A stretch of 64,000 bases of DNA, taken from positions 5,434,024-5,498,023 of the forward strand of contig JASSKH010000001.1 in NCBI GenBank assembly GCA_031763025.1, in the 5' to 3' direction. This stretch comes from Macrocystis pyrifera (taxonomy: Eukaryota; Sar; Phaeophyceae; Laminariales; Laminariaceae). Both the position numbers and the translations under genes were made by a program. The notes beneath the pieces are model-generated. The model saw only the letters and a program-made list of their open reading frames with translations. It did not search any database and was not told where the DNA came from. Shown piece by piece: positions 45,901-54,914 of the stretch (position 1 is its first letter; each line of letters opens with the position of its first letter).

Positions 45901-48900
45901 GAGAGTACCTGTGGTAGTTCGCCCCGCCCCCCCCCCCCTCCTAAAGCCAATCTCAAACGACTCCGTATCGTCCATCATTTGCAGGCTGACCCAGTGTACC
46001 TTCAGTCCCGAAGATTCGGCGTGGATCGCAGACGATGTCAGCGCAGCCCATAGGGGATCGCCGGCGCTCAAATCACTGCTGACTGCTTCTGGCGCAAAAA
46101 AGTTCGCGGAGGCGCACGAACATCTTGTGGACACGTGCATGAAGAGCAAGTGAGCATCCATCTGTCCACTGCTGTAGACGCGTGTTTGCCTTGTAGGGAT
46201 AGCGCCTACAGTAGCGTCTCTGAGACTCCTCGCTTGCGGTCTCTATTTCTATTTTATCCCACGCAACAACCAAGTTTGAGGAAAAGACGGAAGCTACTGC
46301 TTGTAAGCCAGATGCGCAGGCCCATTGGGCTACTGTAAGTATCTAAGGAACAGCAGTAGTGTAAAATATGTTGCTGTTGTTAGTGCGGCGACACCAGAAG
46401 CTCCGCCAGTCCCATCGAACAGTGAGTGCTGTAGCGATCCCGAAAAACTGTCTTTCCGGCAATCCCAAGCGCTTTTGCTTGCAGCGATCCCGTAAGAGCG
46501 TCTTTCCGGCGACTCCGCCTTGATGAGGCGATCCCTGTTATGGCTGGCGGTCCCTGTTGTATTTTCACAGGCTTAAATGTGATAGCCCTTGTCGAAGTCG
46601 ACGTTAGTACATCCACATCGGACCCAAACATCGGGTAGTTTGAGAGTTGCAATGGTTGAGGAGCCTCGTCAGTGCCAAGTGTTTGGATGCCACGTGTTTG
46701 GGCTGTACTATAATCAAGTGAAAGCCCTCGGGTAGGGGTTTTGCCCTTTTTGGCTCAATATTATCCGATCGGTTGAGCTTCTCAGCAACTGTTTGTGTAC
46801 CGACTAGTACAATATTTTTTTCCGATGCCCTTATCTCATCCGATGCCATCAGCTTTTATCTACTGTAATGTCCTCAACTTAATCCAATGTTTTTCACGTA
46901 TCGATGTCCTTTACTTATCCAATGTCTTAACTTATCCAATATCATTAACTTGTCCGATGTCCTTCAAGCATTAGTGGTTGCGAAAAGGCGCTTAACCCTT
47001 TCAGAACTGAAGTGCAGTTTTTGGGAACGAACCACTCTAATTCCAAGTGTTTTGTCTCCCAAACGGGACTGCGGTCCTAAAAGGTTCAGAGACTAACGTA
47101 TACCACTCGGTTCGTAAAATATAGTACGCGTTTGGACTTTTGTTGCCCGAGTATCCGAACGCGCTCTCTGTGTGGAACGGGACGTTCGGACGTTTGTCCG
47201 AAAATCAATGTAGTGCGCGCTTGGACCTTCGTTAGCCGAGTATGTATCCGAATGCACTATCTATGTGGAAGAGCACAGTGACGTTCGCGCATTTACCCGA
47301 AAGTCATTGTAGTGCACATTTAGACCATTCTTTGTTGTCCGAGTATCCGAACGCACTCTTATGTAGACGAACAGAGTGATGTTCGGACATTTATCCGGAC
47401 ATCAATGTAGTGCGCGTTTTGACCTTCATTATCCGAGTGTATCCAAACGCACTTTTACGCGGACGAGTAGAGTGACGAATCGGACATTTATCCGAGTATT
47501 AAAACGCACTCTGTGTTGGCGGCCGGAAAGGTTACCTGGTACGAATTTTGTCCGAAGGTCCTTGATCTGGCAGCAACCTCTGCCCGACCGCGCAGAACAG
47601 GTACAGACAAACAGACAGACGGACAGACGGACAGACGGACACGACGCGTGATAGGATAGGTGTGGCATGCTATTTGCGACTGACGGGGCTCCTTCTGGGC
47701 TCTGAGAAACTAGTACTCAACGTGACTGGGACCCTCTCAGTGTTTTAGTAGGGTTGGGCACTGGCTGACTCAGTCCGTAGCGATTACACTGTCGCCAAAA
47801 TCAACCAGCATACTGGATTGAGCGGTATACTGTCTGTCTTCTTTACTCTCTCCTCCCAAAACGCATTTAGTGGGTTTCCGTATTATAGTATGGCGTGTTT
47901 CTTGGGCGTACGTAAGGTGGAACTGCTGGCGAATATAATGGCCAGTTCAATAATTAGATTACTATGTACTGCCAGTAAATTACTACTTCCAGTACATACT
48001 GTCCCGGTGCCCAGCCCTATGCTTTCGCCCTTTTAGAACTGGAGTCCCGTTTTGGAGGCAAATTAGAAGTGCTTGTCCCCAGAACCGGACTGCAGTCCTA
48101 AAGGGTTAGGATAGTCGTGCTTAAGCCATGCGTGGGATTTTTCATTGAGTTGCACGTTCTGTGAATCGAAGGCTCATGACCCCTTGGCGAAATCCCCGGA
48201 TAGGCGTGTGTGTGCGGCTCCTGGGTTAGACCAGGCAGCCCGCCGCAGAGGTAAGCACTTCAGCCGGTGTCGAAGCGACTGCCTGTTTTTCGAGCTTAAT
48301 CTCTCAGAAGAACATGTACATAAAAGAAAATGGTGCTCAAGGCCAGTGTCGACTATCGGGCTTGTCCAACAGGACAGGATGAGGAGGAGGTGGAAGAGAG
48401 GAAGTAAGTGAAGACAATTGGACGAGTGTGTGTGCACGGTCGATCGATCACGGAGCTCTCAAGTCTCAAGACACCCAGCATGCGGTGGAAACTAAAACTC
48501 GAACCCAAAACGTCGGCGGAACTCGAAACGGTGTTCCGGGGTTCTGTCGCATATAGACCCGAGATAAATGGTTAAACGGAGTTTCATCACATGCTACAGA
48601 ATCACTATTGGACGTACCGCACTGCTTATACTGCTGCTGTGGCCTACTCGCTATAGACGACTATGACACCGATCAGCGACTCGGTATAGACTACCGACTA
48701 TCACATTGCCCCTACGCTGCACGCATGTTTGTCTTAAGGGCGTCTGCCAAGTGTCCCGTATTTAGCGCCCAAACGCGCAGGAAACAAACTGGTCCGAAAC
48801 CTACCCGACTCCACTAGGCCTAACCGCTAACCCTAAGTATGAATAATCGTGGGCTTTACAGCGCGGAGATTGGCTACCAACTCTCGCTTTTTGTTAGAGC

Positions 48901-51900
48901 TCGATGTCAGTGAGCATTCATCGATTGAGATTGTAGAGAGGCCCGAAAAAGTGTCCCATGGTATTGTACAGACACTCGAATAAACGTTTCGCCTCGTTCA
49001 GTACAAGGCGCTCCTAGGCTCCTAAGCGCTCGACGATACACCTGTCCTTCTTTTGCTACTATCACTGTAAACGATCATAGCAATAATTTATTGTGCAATA
49101 AGATGATGGTTCACCAAGGCCGTTCTGGCACACACTCTCCACCGTACCTGGGACATATCGAGGGACGGATGCCACAGAGATTTGGTCAAAAAGACAACGA
49201 TGTCTTGTTGTGCGTCGGCACAAAGTACGTGCATAATGCCTCCCTTCTTACGGCGCGATGCCACAGCAGGGGTGGTGCCTTTTTGTCTGAGCTCCTCATA
49301 TCATCCGATACACGAGGTCGGAGAAGTTTATTGGTGTAACCCGACCAATATTTCTCTGCGCCAGTCCTAAAGCAAACATACTACAGTAGTATAAGTCGCA
49401 TACTATTAATCACCTCACTTGAGGATTCCAGCCGATAATAAAGTATTGCCTCAGAAGGCAAAAAGCGCAACCCTTGCCATGAGATGAGTCTACAGTGCCT
49501 TCACGTTAACGCCATACAACAAGCAGAACCAACATGTGTGTATCTGCTTACCCGCAACTCCCTTCTCCTCTCCTCCTCCTCCTCCTCCTCCTCCTCCTTC
49601 GCCAATGCTTTATCCCCAGGGCTGTGGTGGCCAAATCCATTCGACTGGACACGGGCGTGGGCGGCAAGGACTACGACCTCGGGAGGCTGAAGGTGCTGCA
49701 TCTTGTGCGCGACCCGCGAGGAGTAGTGAGATCTCAGCGGCATCAATTCCACAATTTTTGGGGTGCTTCATCTGACGCTGACAGCGCGACGATTGCGCAC
49801 GCTGGTGGGGTCAGGTGAGAACGTTAATACGCCCTCCTTAGATGGCTGCAGCGCAGTCCACAATTTAGTGTACAGTTTAGGCTGCACCTTAGGGAGAGTC
49901 GTGCTACGAATGGGGATTAATTTTATTTTTGCGAAACACCCTTTACACCTCAGACAGTTGATTTGCAGATCGTCTGTGCCCACTTGCTCATCCAGATCTT
50001 TCAAGACAGATGTAGTCGCGATATTGTATGATCTGTACGATCTAGCTCATTGCCGGGTGGGACCCGCATATTCTGCATGATATAGCACGTGTTTCCTGGG
50101 TTGGATCTGCCCTATAAGGCAGATACTGCACGCACACACTCTCACAACGGCAGGTACTGAACTACTAATAGATGATCTAGATCATGATCTGTCTGATCTG
50201 TCCGTGGTGCGAACACTTGTCATTGGTCAACGGAGGTTCTCAGTTTAGGAGATATCATGCCCAACATGTTTGTGTAAAACGTGTGTTTTACTGTATTCGT
50301 GTGGGGCTTGCACCCTTGCTGTAAGGTAGTACTCTATAGGGTGGTTGGGCGTTGATGTTGTGTTGTTGGGGGTGTAAGTTGTGTTGTTGCGTCTCACATT
50401 GGCGTGTCGGCATCCTAAACCTAGCCGGTGATCGTGAGGTAGACTGAAGCAATACACTTTTGTTGTTGTGGGTAGGAACCACCTCTAAAAGGGATAAAGA
50501 ACACAACCTACGATATACCGCGTTAGGGGTGATGCACTGCCGAAGGGCAGGCCGTGTACAGCTGCGGTAGTGTCCAATGGCGGGCGGACTTGTGCGACTG
50601 TAGTATATGATGTTAGTAGTGCAGCACATGCAGTAGGAGAACAGAACGGTAGTGTACCTGACAGTAGAAGTTGAAGACGGCCCCAAGAATGTCCAACCAT
50701 CGTGCCGCCGCCCTGCATGGAGGCATTCCGATTGTTACAATATCCCAAGCCCCCCCCCCCCCCCCCCGCCCTCCCATCCCCCCCGGCTCCGGATTCGCAC
50801 CTCCTTTGCGTGCAGTATTTGTGGCACTTACAAGAAGCAGCTGGTTTCTTCAAATTATTTGGGGGACGACAGGTGGGGCAACATGGAGCCGCGATTGTAC
50901 AATGGTGTCGGTTTGGGCAGCACTACGAAGCTTGCGGGTGCCTCACGCGTGAATGGCGTGCGAATTTTGAAAATGTCATCGTCATCATCATTGTTTTGCC
51001 TGTGTATGGGTGTCCGGGTGAAACGCCCGTTCGTGTCTGGCACGTGGGACGCATTTGTACCATGTCAGACTTCACACACCTCGTACACTGTTGCAGTGGT
51101 GAGTTGCAGTTAATCACAGCTGTTCGAGCTGTTACACCAGCTAACACCGTACAAACACACAATATCGCAACATCCCCTGGGCTGAACTTCGGATATATAT
51201 ATTTTCCAGCACCGCAAGCATATTAGAGGGGGGGGGGCACACCCAACGAACAGGGCGTGGTGGCTTTGGAAATGGTTTCGTCCAGATATTTCCTTAAGAG
51301 GCATTTTCCACGTGGTCGGGAAAATCATCTTGGAGGTTCGCCCTAGGGGGTGTATTGTCTTATCACGACCCGTGCGATGTAGGGTATGTTGCGTCACCCA
51401 CTTTTCCGGCTCTTTAGGCCATCAGTGGTATGATAGCCTGCCGCAGCCATCCTTTATTGAACCGTCGTTGCCCACCGTGACCGATGGACACGCAGTCAGA
51501 TGACAAACTAACTTTACTGACGCCATGCTTTTCAGGTACCTTCGGGTGCGATACGAAGACATCACTACTTCTCCCGAGCTAGCCGCGGCGTTCATCTACT
51601 ACTGGTCCGGACTCGGCACCGTCCCCACCGAAGTCTCGGAATGGGTTGAAACTAACACGCACATGCCAACTTGCGACGACGGCGCCCATCGAAGGAGGCG
51701 CTTGCGCGCAAACACTAGGCACCACTCCTTCGGCTTCGTGTACGCAACAGCATCAGCGCATCCTTCCGCTGGGAGGGGCGATGTTGTGGAAGCTTTCGTG
51801 CGGTTGGATCAAAGAGCGTTAGGTGCCCCGCAGTCGGGGGCGAGGGAGGCAGCTGCAGCGGTGGTGTCGAAGAAAACGAAAACCAGTGGCGGCGGCGGCA

Positions 51901-52112
51901 ACAGCAGCAGAAGCAGCGATCAAAGCGGAGAGATTATTGAAGAGTGCGCCGAAAACACGAAGGAGGCCGCGTACAAGCCTTTCGGGACACGAAGGCAGTC
52001 AGCGGCTATGGCTTCGATGTGGCGCACCCTCATGCCTGAACAGGACGCGCAATCCGTTTGGGGAGCGTGTGAGGAATCGGGGATAATGGATGCCCTAGGC
52101 TATTATCCGTAG
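27969..52112 (+). CDS. Secreted carbohydrate-type sulfotransferase, seven exons, 502 aa
   Basis: Transfers sulfate from PAPS to a sugar acceptor, probably in the Golgi lumen during cell-wall or matrix polysaccharide synthesis. Exons: 27969-28163, 44647-44828, 45985-46149, 46197-46334, 49620-49814, 50816-50872, 51536-52112. All six introns are GT-AG and all junctions keep phase, giving 502 codons then a stop. Residues 1-20 form a signal peptide or anchor. GRSGST at 50-55 is the 5'-phosphosulfate loop; FYEPCRKLK follows at about 70; [13 protein letters not shown] at 255-267 is the 3'-phosphate loop (R257, S265); YLRVRYEDI near residue 313 is a conserved C-terminal motif. Ser/Gly-rich linkers precede the terminal MDALGYYP. 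Exons 3 and 4 are supported by phase and splice sites more than by motif. Intron 1 is 16483 bp and packed with mobile DNA. The substrate cannot be told. Confidence 0.88.
28206..28482 (-). mobile_element. SINE, head-truncated, in intron 1
   Basis: T-rich start (tail), GGACAAGCCGTGGTCACAGG, a C-rich stretch and TGCTCGTCGATTTTCATCG match the family. It lacks the tRNA-like head. It begins about 43 bp after the exon 1 splice donor. Confidence 0.8.
28629..28966 (-). mobile_element. Full-length tRNA-derived SINE
   Basis: Read on the minus strand from 28966, GGCGTCCCCAGTGGTTTGGT opens a tRNA-like head with an A-box-like segment, and GGGTTCAAGTC (28908-28918) is a good Pol III B box. The unique body follows (GATAAGTTT-type junction, AAGCGCGAGAGCGTGAG, ATTCGATGAAAATCGACGAG), then a poly-A tail that is the T run at 28630-28648. 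This is the reference copy for five partial copies in the window. Confidence 0.85.
29213..30190. mobile_element. Inverted-repeat element rich in GACCC units
   Basis: The left end CAGCTTTTCGCGGGTCAGG and right end TGACCCGCGAAAAGCCCTG are inverted. Blocks of (GACCC)n-GTGAGATTT repeats (period about 40 bp) lie inside each end at 29280-29530 and 29940-30170, with a strong hairpin at 29240-29300. The middle carries a 60-bp tandem duplication at 29652-29771 (GTGGATGCGGGCATGCGTAT). The CAGGG-like terminus hints at hAT, but no 8-bp target duplication was found. Open frames here are repeat artefacts. Confidence 0.6.
30191..31409. other. Intron 1 sequence without recognised feature
   Basis: TATATA and GTACGTAC microsatellites near 30455-30530. 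At 31068-31095 a short stretch resembles the LINE 3' end (TGTGTTCTTCACGTTAAA). Otherwise unassigned. Confidence 0.4.
31410..34426 (+). mobile_element. LINE copy 2 with inverted flanking pieces
   Basis: Same family as 10867-13290. The central part (about 31632-33820, plus) runs from [10 protein letters not shown] in the RT domain through the 3' region to GGTTTAATGTGAAG. On its left, 31410-31631 is the LINE 3' end in inverse orientation. On its right, 33822-34426 is an inverse copy of 33015-33640. The two right-hand arms form a 600-bp imperfect palindrome around a spacer of about 180 bp. The endonuclease and first RT blocks are missing. Confidence 0.8.
31577..33020 (+). pseudogene. LINE reverse transcriptase, copy 2, broken
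   Basis: Three overlapping open pieces (31577-32146, 32073-32330, 32355-33020) in different frames cover the same region as the intact 400-residue ORF of copy 1. [13 protein letters not shown] and YADDAGIVS lie in the first piece, and the thumb region ([20 protein letters not shown]) in the second. The frame changes near 32080 and 32330 and is replaced by an out-of-frame tail. It lacks the N-terminal RT blocks and is not functional. Confidence 0.8.
34427..36249. mobile_element. 1.8-kb element with 17-bp TIRs and TTGATATA subterminal repeats
   Basis: The ends TGTGTATCAACCCAAAT and ATTTGGGTTGAAACACA are inverted with 16 of 17 matches. Both subterminal zones (34440-34580 and 36110-36230) are dense in GATATATC/TTGATATA words. 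The interior has a short acidic coding-like stretch near 34870-34950 ([19 protein letters not shown]) but no identifiable transposase. An LTR-element remnant (35102-35680) sits inside. No clear target duplication. Confidence 0.65.
35102..35680 (+). mobile_element. Fossil Ty3-like LTR element, strongly shortened
   Basis: Same family as 58180-60740. It retains 3'-UTR-like sequence and a terminal LTR (35403-35680, TGTCATGG to TTAACA). It is broken, with no gene left. The flanks GTGT/GTAT may be a decayed 4-bp target duplication. It is inserted in the 1.8-kb TIR element and so is younger than that element. Confidence 0.7.
36250..37028. other. Intron 1, no recognised feature
   Basis: Mixed composition with GCAGCTGCT and CGGGAG motifs. 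Short open frames, none recognisable. Confidence 0.35.
37029..37172 (+). repeat. Short tandem repeat of stem-loop units
   Basis: Four units of about 35-45 bp, each with CGTRCGGGATTNATTTCCCG (a small hairpin) followed by TATGCAGGAGG. Units diverge by a few bases. Not a CRISPR: no constant repeat with unique spacers. Confidence 0.65.
37600..39100 (+). repeat. Family E AT-rich repeat, copy 2
   Basis: T-rich on this strand. 38705-38920 matches the complement of 24200-24420. Interrupted by a solo LTR at 38037-38303. Ends not resolved. Confidence 0.5.
38037..38303 (-). mobile_element. Solo LTR of the Ty3-like family
   Basis: A 267-bp LTR in minus orientation (TGTTAAGATCAAGG to CAGTATCATGACA) with identical ATTG direct repeats on both sides (38033-38036 and 38304-38307), so an intact 4-bp target duplication. 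It has the same structure as the LTRs at 35403-35680 and 58180-58461. A fossil left by LTR-LTR recombination. Confidence 0.88.
39705..39795. mobile_element. MITE family F, copy 1
   Basis: About 90 bp. CCTTTTGGGACCGAAGTCCC at the left and GGGGCTGCAATTCTAAAAGG at the right are inverted. Copies at 46993-47088 and 48027-48107. Confidence 0.7.
39796..41345. other. Intron 1 sequence with trinucleotide repeats
   Basis: A GCTGCTG/GATGATG-type trinucleotide stretch lies at 40155-40275 and a poly-A run at 40669-40688. The rest is unassigned. Confidence 0.45.
41346..42118. mobile_element. Probable TIR element rich in TCGAAA words
   Basis: The left end (GTGTCCGAACAATTCGAAAT) and the complement of the right end (ATGTCCAAACAGAATCGAAA) match loosely over about 45 bp. 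About 770 bp, non-coding. Only one copy in the window and no sure target duplication. Confidence 0.4.
42211..42990. mobile_element. Harbinger-like MITE, copy 2
   Basis: Begins GGCCGTTTCCTATGCGGTTC and ends GAACCGCATAGGAAACAGCC. Exact TAA duplications at 42208-42210 and 42991-42993 fit PIF/Harbinger insertion. Similar over its length to 9524-10278. Confidence 0.85.
43109..43804 (-). other. Open frame of 231 codons in intron 1, coding status doubtful
   Basis: A basic N-terminal half (many K/R) and a hydrophobic C-terminal half that could form one or two membrane spans. No family recognised, and its ends lie in T-rich intron sequence. It may be chance, or an element ORF. Confidence 0.2.
44148..44262 (+). 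repeat. 5S-rRNA-like repeat, copy 2
   Basis: GCCTGGTCGGTGAAAACCCG, GCATTGTAGGGATGCGAAGG and GTCTATGGTCATACAACTAC follow the same order as copies 1 and 3, then a run of about 15 C. It lies 385 bp before exon 2 of the sulfotransferase. Confidence 0.5.
46335..46992. other. Intron 4 sequence of the sulfotransferase
   Basis: Contains repeated TTATCCAATGTC-type words at 46880-46970. No gene. Confidence 0.4.
46993..47088. mobile_element. MITE family F, copy 2
   Basis: AACCCTTTCAGAACTGAAGT and the inverted CGGTCCTAAAAGGTT define the ends. The core shares ACCACTCTAATTCCAAGTG with the family. Confidence 0.7.
47121..47500 (+). repeat. 90-99-bp tandem repeat, four units
   Basis: Units start at about 47121, 47211, 47310 and 47408 with TAGTGCGCGYTTKGACCTTC, then CCGAGTATCCGAACGCACT and GTTCGGACATTTATCCG. 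A (GGACAGAC)-type microsatellite follows at 47603-47643. Confidence 0.8.
48027..48107. mobile_element. MITE family F, copy 3
   Basis: GCCCTTTTAGAACTGGAGTC and the inverted GGACTGCAGTCCTAAAGGG form the ends. About 80 bp. Confidence 0.7.
48108..49619. other. Intron 4 remainder
   Basis: No gene recognised. It ends with a (CTC)n pyrimidine tract (49566-49600) that serves as the polypyrimidine tract for the acceptor of exon 5. Confidence 0.5.
49990..50215 (+). repeat. Dispersed repeat family C, copy 3
   Basis: GTATGATCTGTACGATC, GCCGGGTGGGACCCGC, TGGGTTGGATCTGCC and GATCATGATCTGTCTGATC follow the motif order of the copy at 3321-3600. It lies in intron 5 of the sulfotransferase. Confidence 0.65.
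50216..50815. other. Remainder of intron 5
   Basis: GTTGTTG-rich sequence and a C run at 50751-50767 shortly before the exon 6 acceptor. No gene. Confidence 0.45.
50873..51535. other. Intron 6 of the sulfotransferase
   Basis: Donor GTGGGG, acceptor TTTTCAG. No repeat or gene recognised inside. Confidence 0.6.
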
Positions 52113-52269
52113 GAATACCGCGGAAAGAAGGTTGGGTTTCGATGAAAGAGCGAGAAGAACTAGTCTGGTACATAGTTTAAAGGATGATGTCTTGCGCCGC
52201 TGTGGGTCGCAGTAGCCATGTATTACTAGTGCTTGTGGGCGTTCTTGCACAGCAGCATCATCACCTCTG

Positions 52270-52377
52270 TTATCACGGGGGACCATAGTAAATAGGACCT
52301 CACACAAAAAACTGTATGTTTCGCTACTGTGGTTTTAATAACAAAATTTGGTCCTATTTACTATGGTCCCCCGTAAC
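52270..52377. mobile_element. MITE family B, copy 3
   Basis: CACGGGGGACCATAGTAAAT and ATTTACTATGGTCCCCCGT are exact inverses over the shared part. About 158 bp after the sulfotransferase stop, so it may lie in the 3'-UTR. Confidence 0.8.
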
Positions 52378-52927
52378 AACAGAACGGGGTTATTTGTTAT
52401 ATTGGGGTTGTTGGTTGCAATGAGAAAAAAATGCATCCCGCCAAGATTGGGACAGGACGAGGCGGGTGGTGATCTTGGTCAGAGCGGGTTGGAGGATACC
52501 TTTCGATACGAGACGGCGAACACAAAAGAAGAGGCTGCTACAGGTATTTTTTCTCTTTTCTTCTAGGTGGTTGAAGGCGAACTCACTTCACAAACAGTGG
52601 TGATGCACTCCACACAGCGCTTCTTCGCCATTCTGGCGTTGGGACACTTCGTGACACCCCCATCTAGAATGACCCTTGCCTTTGACCAGCGCGTTGCTCG
52701 CAACGGCATACCATTATCACAAGCGCACACCTAGGCCTGTATTTATGTGCATGGCATGCGCATTGGTGACATCTGTATTGAGCGTCGCCTGGACTCTCGT
52801 TTTCTTCCAGGCGCTCGGCCCTGATCCCCCCCTATTATATATATTATATATGGGTTGGGTTGGCGTCGGTTGGCAACGACACTGTAAAACATGCCGCTCA
52901 CTACGTGAGCTAGACATCCAGGATACC

Positions 52928-52961
<34 letters not shown>

Positions 52962-53238
52962 GGTCGCCCACAGCTGGTCGTCGAGTTAGATAATTTGTGC
53001 GAGGTACATAACCTTTACTCTGCACAAGGGAATTGATCGTATCACGTAGTGTTCAAGGTATGGCACCCAAGAGGCAGTTACATAGTACTCCTATTGCTGT
53101 CTCGAAAGTGGCTACACCGGAAATTAAACTAACTCATTGAACCTGTCATCCCTATGCATGTCCGCCTCACAAGCGGTTCTTTCTAGGATGCAGCTCACCC
53201 TTCATGCGACTCGCCGGACACACCTTACGGCGCTTCGC
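52378..53238. other. Downstream region without recognised gene
   Basis: A T run of about 29 lies at 52930-52958. Open frames here are short. Confidence 0.4.
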
Positions 53239-53357
53239 GCTTGGTGCAAGCAATGTCTGCCTGGTCGGTGAAAACCCGACATGCTCCGTCCCGGCATTGT
53301 AGGGATGCGAGGGTCTATGGTCATACGACTACGGCCATGCATGAGATCGAGTACATC

Positions 53358-53396
<39 letters not shown>

Positions 53397-53480
53397 CCCC
53401 CGACCCGAGCTTACTCCGTGTCGAAAGGGATGCGTGGTCAATGGTCATATGACTAAAGCAAGCAACGAATGAGTACGCCC
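53239..53480 (+). repeat. 5S-rRNA-like repeat, copy 3, with a partial second unit
   Basis: GCCTGGTCGGTGAAAACCCG to ATGAGATCGAGTACAT matches copies 1 and 2, followed by a run of about 36 C (53360-53400). A degenerate second unit (GGGATGCGTGGTCAATGGTC at 53428-53447) ends in another C-rich tract, so the family occurs in tandem with poly-C spacers. Confidence 0.5.
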
Positions 53481-54522
53481 CCCCTCCCCCACCCGAGCAC
53501 GCCGTTTTTGGTAACCCCGTCGCCATCGATATCACTCTGCGACGATAATAGTTTTGCCACGTAGATACCCAGGGAAAAAACATGGTATTTTGCCTCGTCT
53601 GGGTAGTGGCCGTAGTAGCTGATCGGTTAACATGTTAACAGTAGCCCAGCAAGACTAATAATACCCTAACAAATGGCGTCGACGGCAGGGCATGGGTTTT
53701 GGAGGCGCAAGTTCGAATCTCACCACCCTCCCATAGTAAGCCTTTTTATGGAAAAGTTTAACTTCCCCATATGTCGAGCATGAAGAATGCTCTCCCTCGG
53801 CTCCCGTAAAAATGCAACCGCCTGACTTTGACACATCGGCCCGTGTATCCGGTCCGGGCCTGAATACTAAAGGTCCGCCGTTCCGGAGGGGGGTGTGTTG
53901 TATGAGTTAGGGCGGATAGTAGGTGTGACCGGTTGACGTTTCACCGGTGGCCCGACAGATAAATACCTCAATAACAATACGTTTTACGTGCTTCGTACAC
54001 TGCTGCACATACATTCAGCATGTCACCCACGCTCCCAGGATGGACATGTTGCCCAGGCCGAGCTTTTGTTTTAGGTGACACCTTTTCTGTTTACGATATG
54101 CACGTTGTATAATAATTTCTGTGCTTCGATGTGGTGCGTCCAATGCCAGTTCAATTTCCCCCGCTATAAATACCTCAAACCGGAGGATCGATTACATACC
54201 ATATTATGGTGTACTGCTGTACCGGTATGTACTCAAAAAGATTGCCAAATCACCACGAAAAAAAAACATGAGGGTTTTGGGTGTTTTTTGGGAGGTTTGT
54301 TATGGTATCTCCCCTCTCCTGTTGCGGCGTTATGATTCGCAGAAAGTGTCCTCTTGTTGCACCACTCAGGTGCACGGGCGCTTGGCGCGTTGCCTCGCTC
54401 ACGAAGAGCGGTGGGTGAAACACCCAGAAGCCACGAGGCTGGAAAGAGAAAGGAAAATATTCTCTAGGTTTACCTAGGATTATCTAAAACCAAAATTAAT
54501 TTCCTTTCCTAACGGAAAAAAT
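53481..54522. other. No recognised gene
   Basis: 53663-53680 shares GGCGTCGACGGCAGG with the putative primer-binding site of the LTR element at 58463, so a further LTR remnant is possible. Nothing else recognised. Confidence 0.35.
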
Positions 54523-54530
54523 TGACAAAA

Positions 54531-54830
54531 AACGGCACACCAGCGATTTTTTGCCAGTTTACGGTACAAAAGACTTAAACCAGGCAATCACGGTGCACTA
54601 AACCCAAGGTAGATGACATTTTCTGTCAAGGTATACCGTTTTATGGCCGAACACCAATGTCCGTCCGTCTCACTTGCGAAAATGCCAAAAAACGGTACAC
54701 CATCGAATTTTTTCCAGTTTACGGTAAGAAAAAGTAAAAAGAGGTGATCAGGGCAAACTAAAATCAAGTTATATGACGTTTTCTGTCAAGGTATACCGTT
54801 TTCTGCGAAAAATCAATATCCCGGTACAGC
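54531..54830 (+). repeat. 160-bp tandem duplication
   Basis: Two units start at 54531 and 54691 with AACGGYACACCAKCGA, then CCAGTTTACGGTA and TTTTCTGTCAAGGTATACCG. Each unit's ends (ACGGTACACC and GGTATACCGT) are roughly inverted. Confidence 0.75.
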
Positions 54831-54914
54831 TTATATTTTCGAACAAAAACCGCGTTCGTCAATAGAAGCGCCTTCTTGTACTCGTGTTCATACGAACATA
54901 CCAGATATGTGTCA

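Noticed and set aside
49971-50010. Alternative sulfotransferase exon after TTTGCAG
   Set aside because: The joined phase gives an unrelated peptide and there is no good donor; the exon at 50816-50872 fits phase and motif better.
50702-51226. 174-codon open frame with poly-Pro
   Set aside because: It runs through a C tract and across the intron 6 donor; the sulfotransferase frame in the same place is better supported.
53660-53750. tRNA-like stretch with AGTTCGAATCT
   Set aside because: It resembles a B box, but the flanking bases do not pair as a T-arm and no 5' acceptor strand or D-arm is present.
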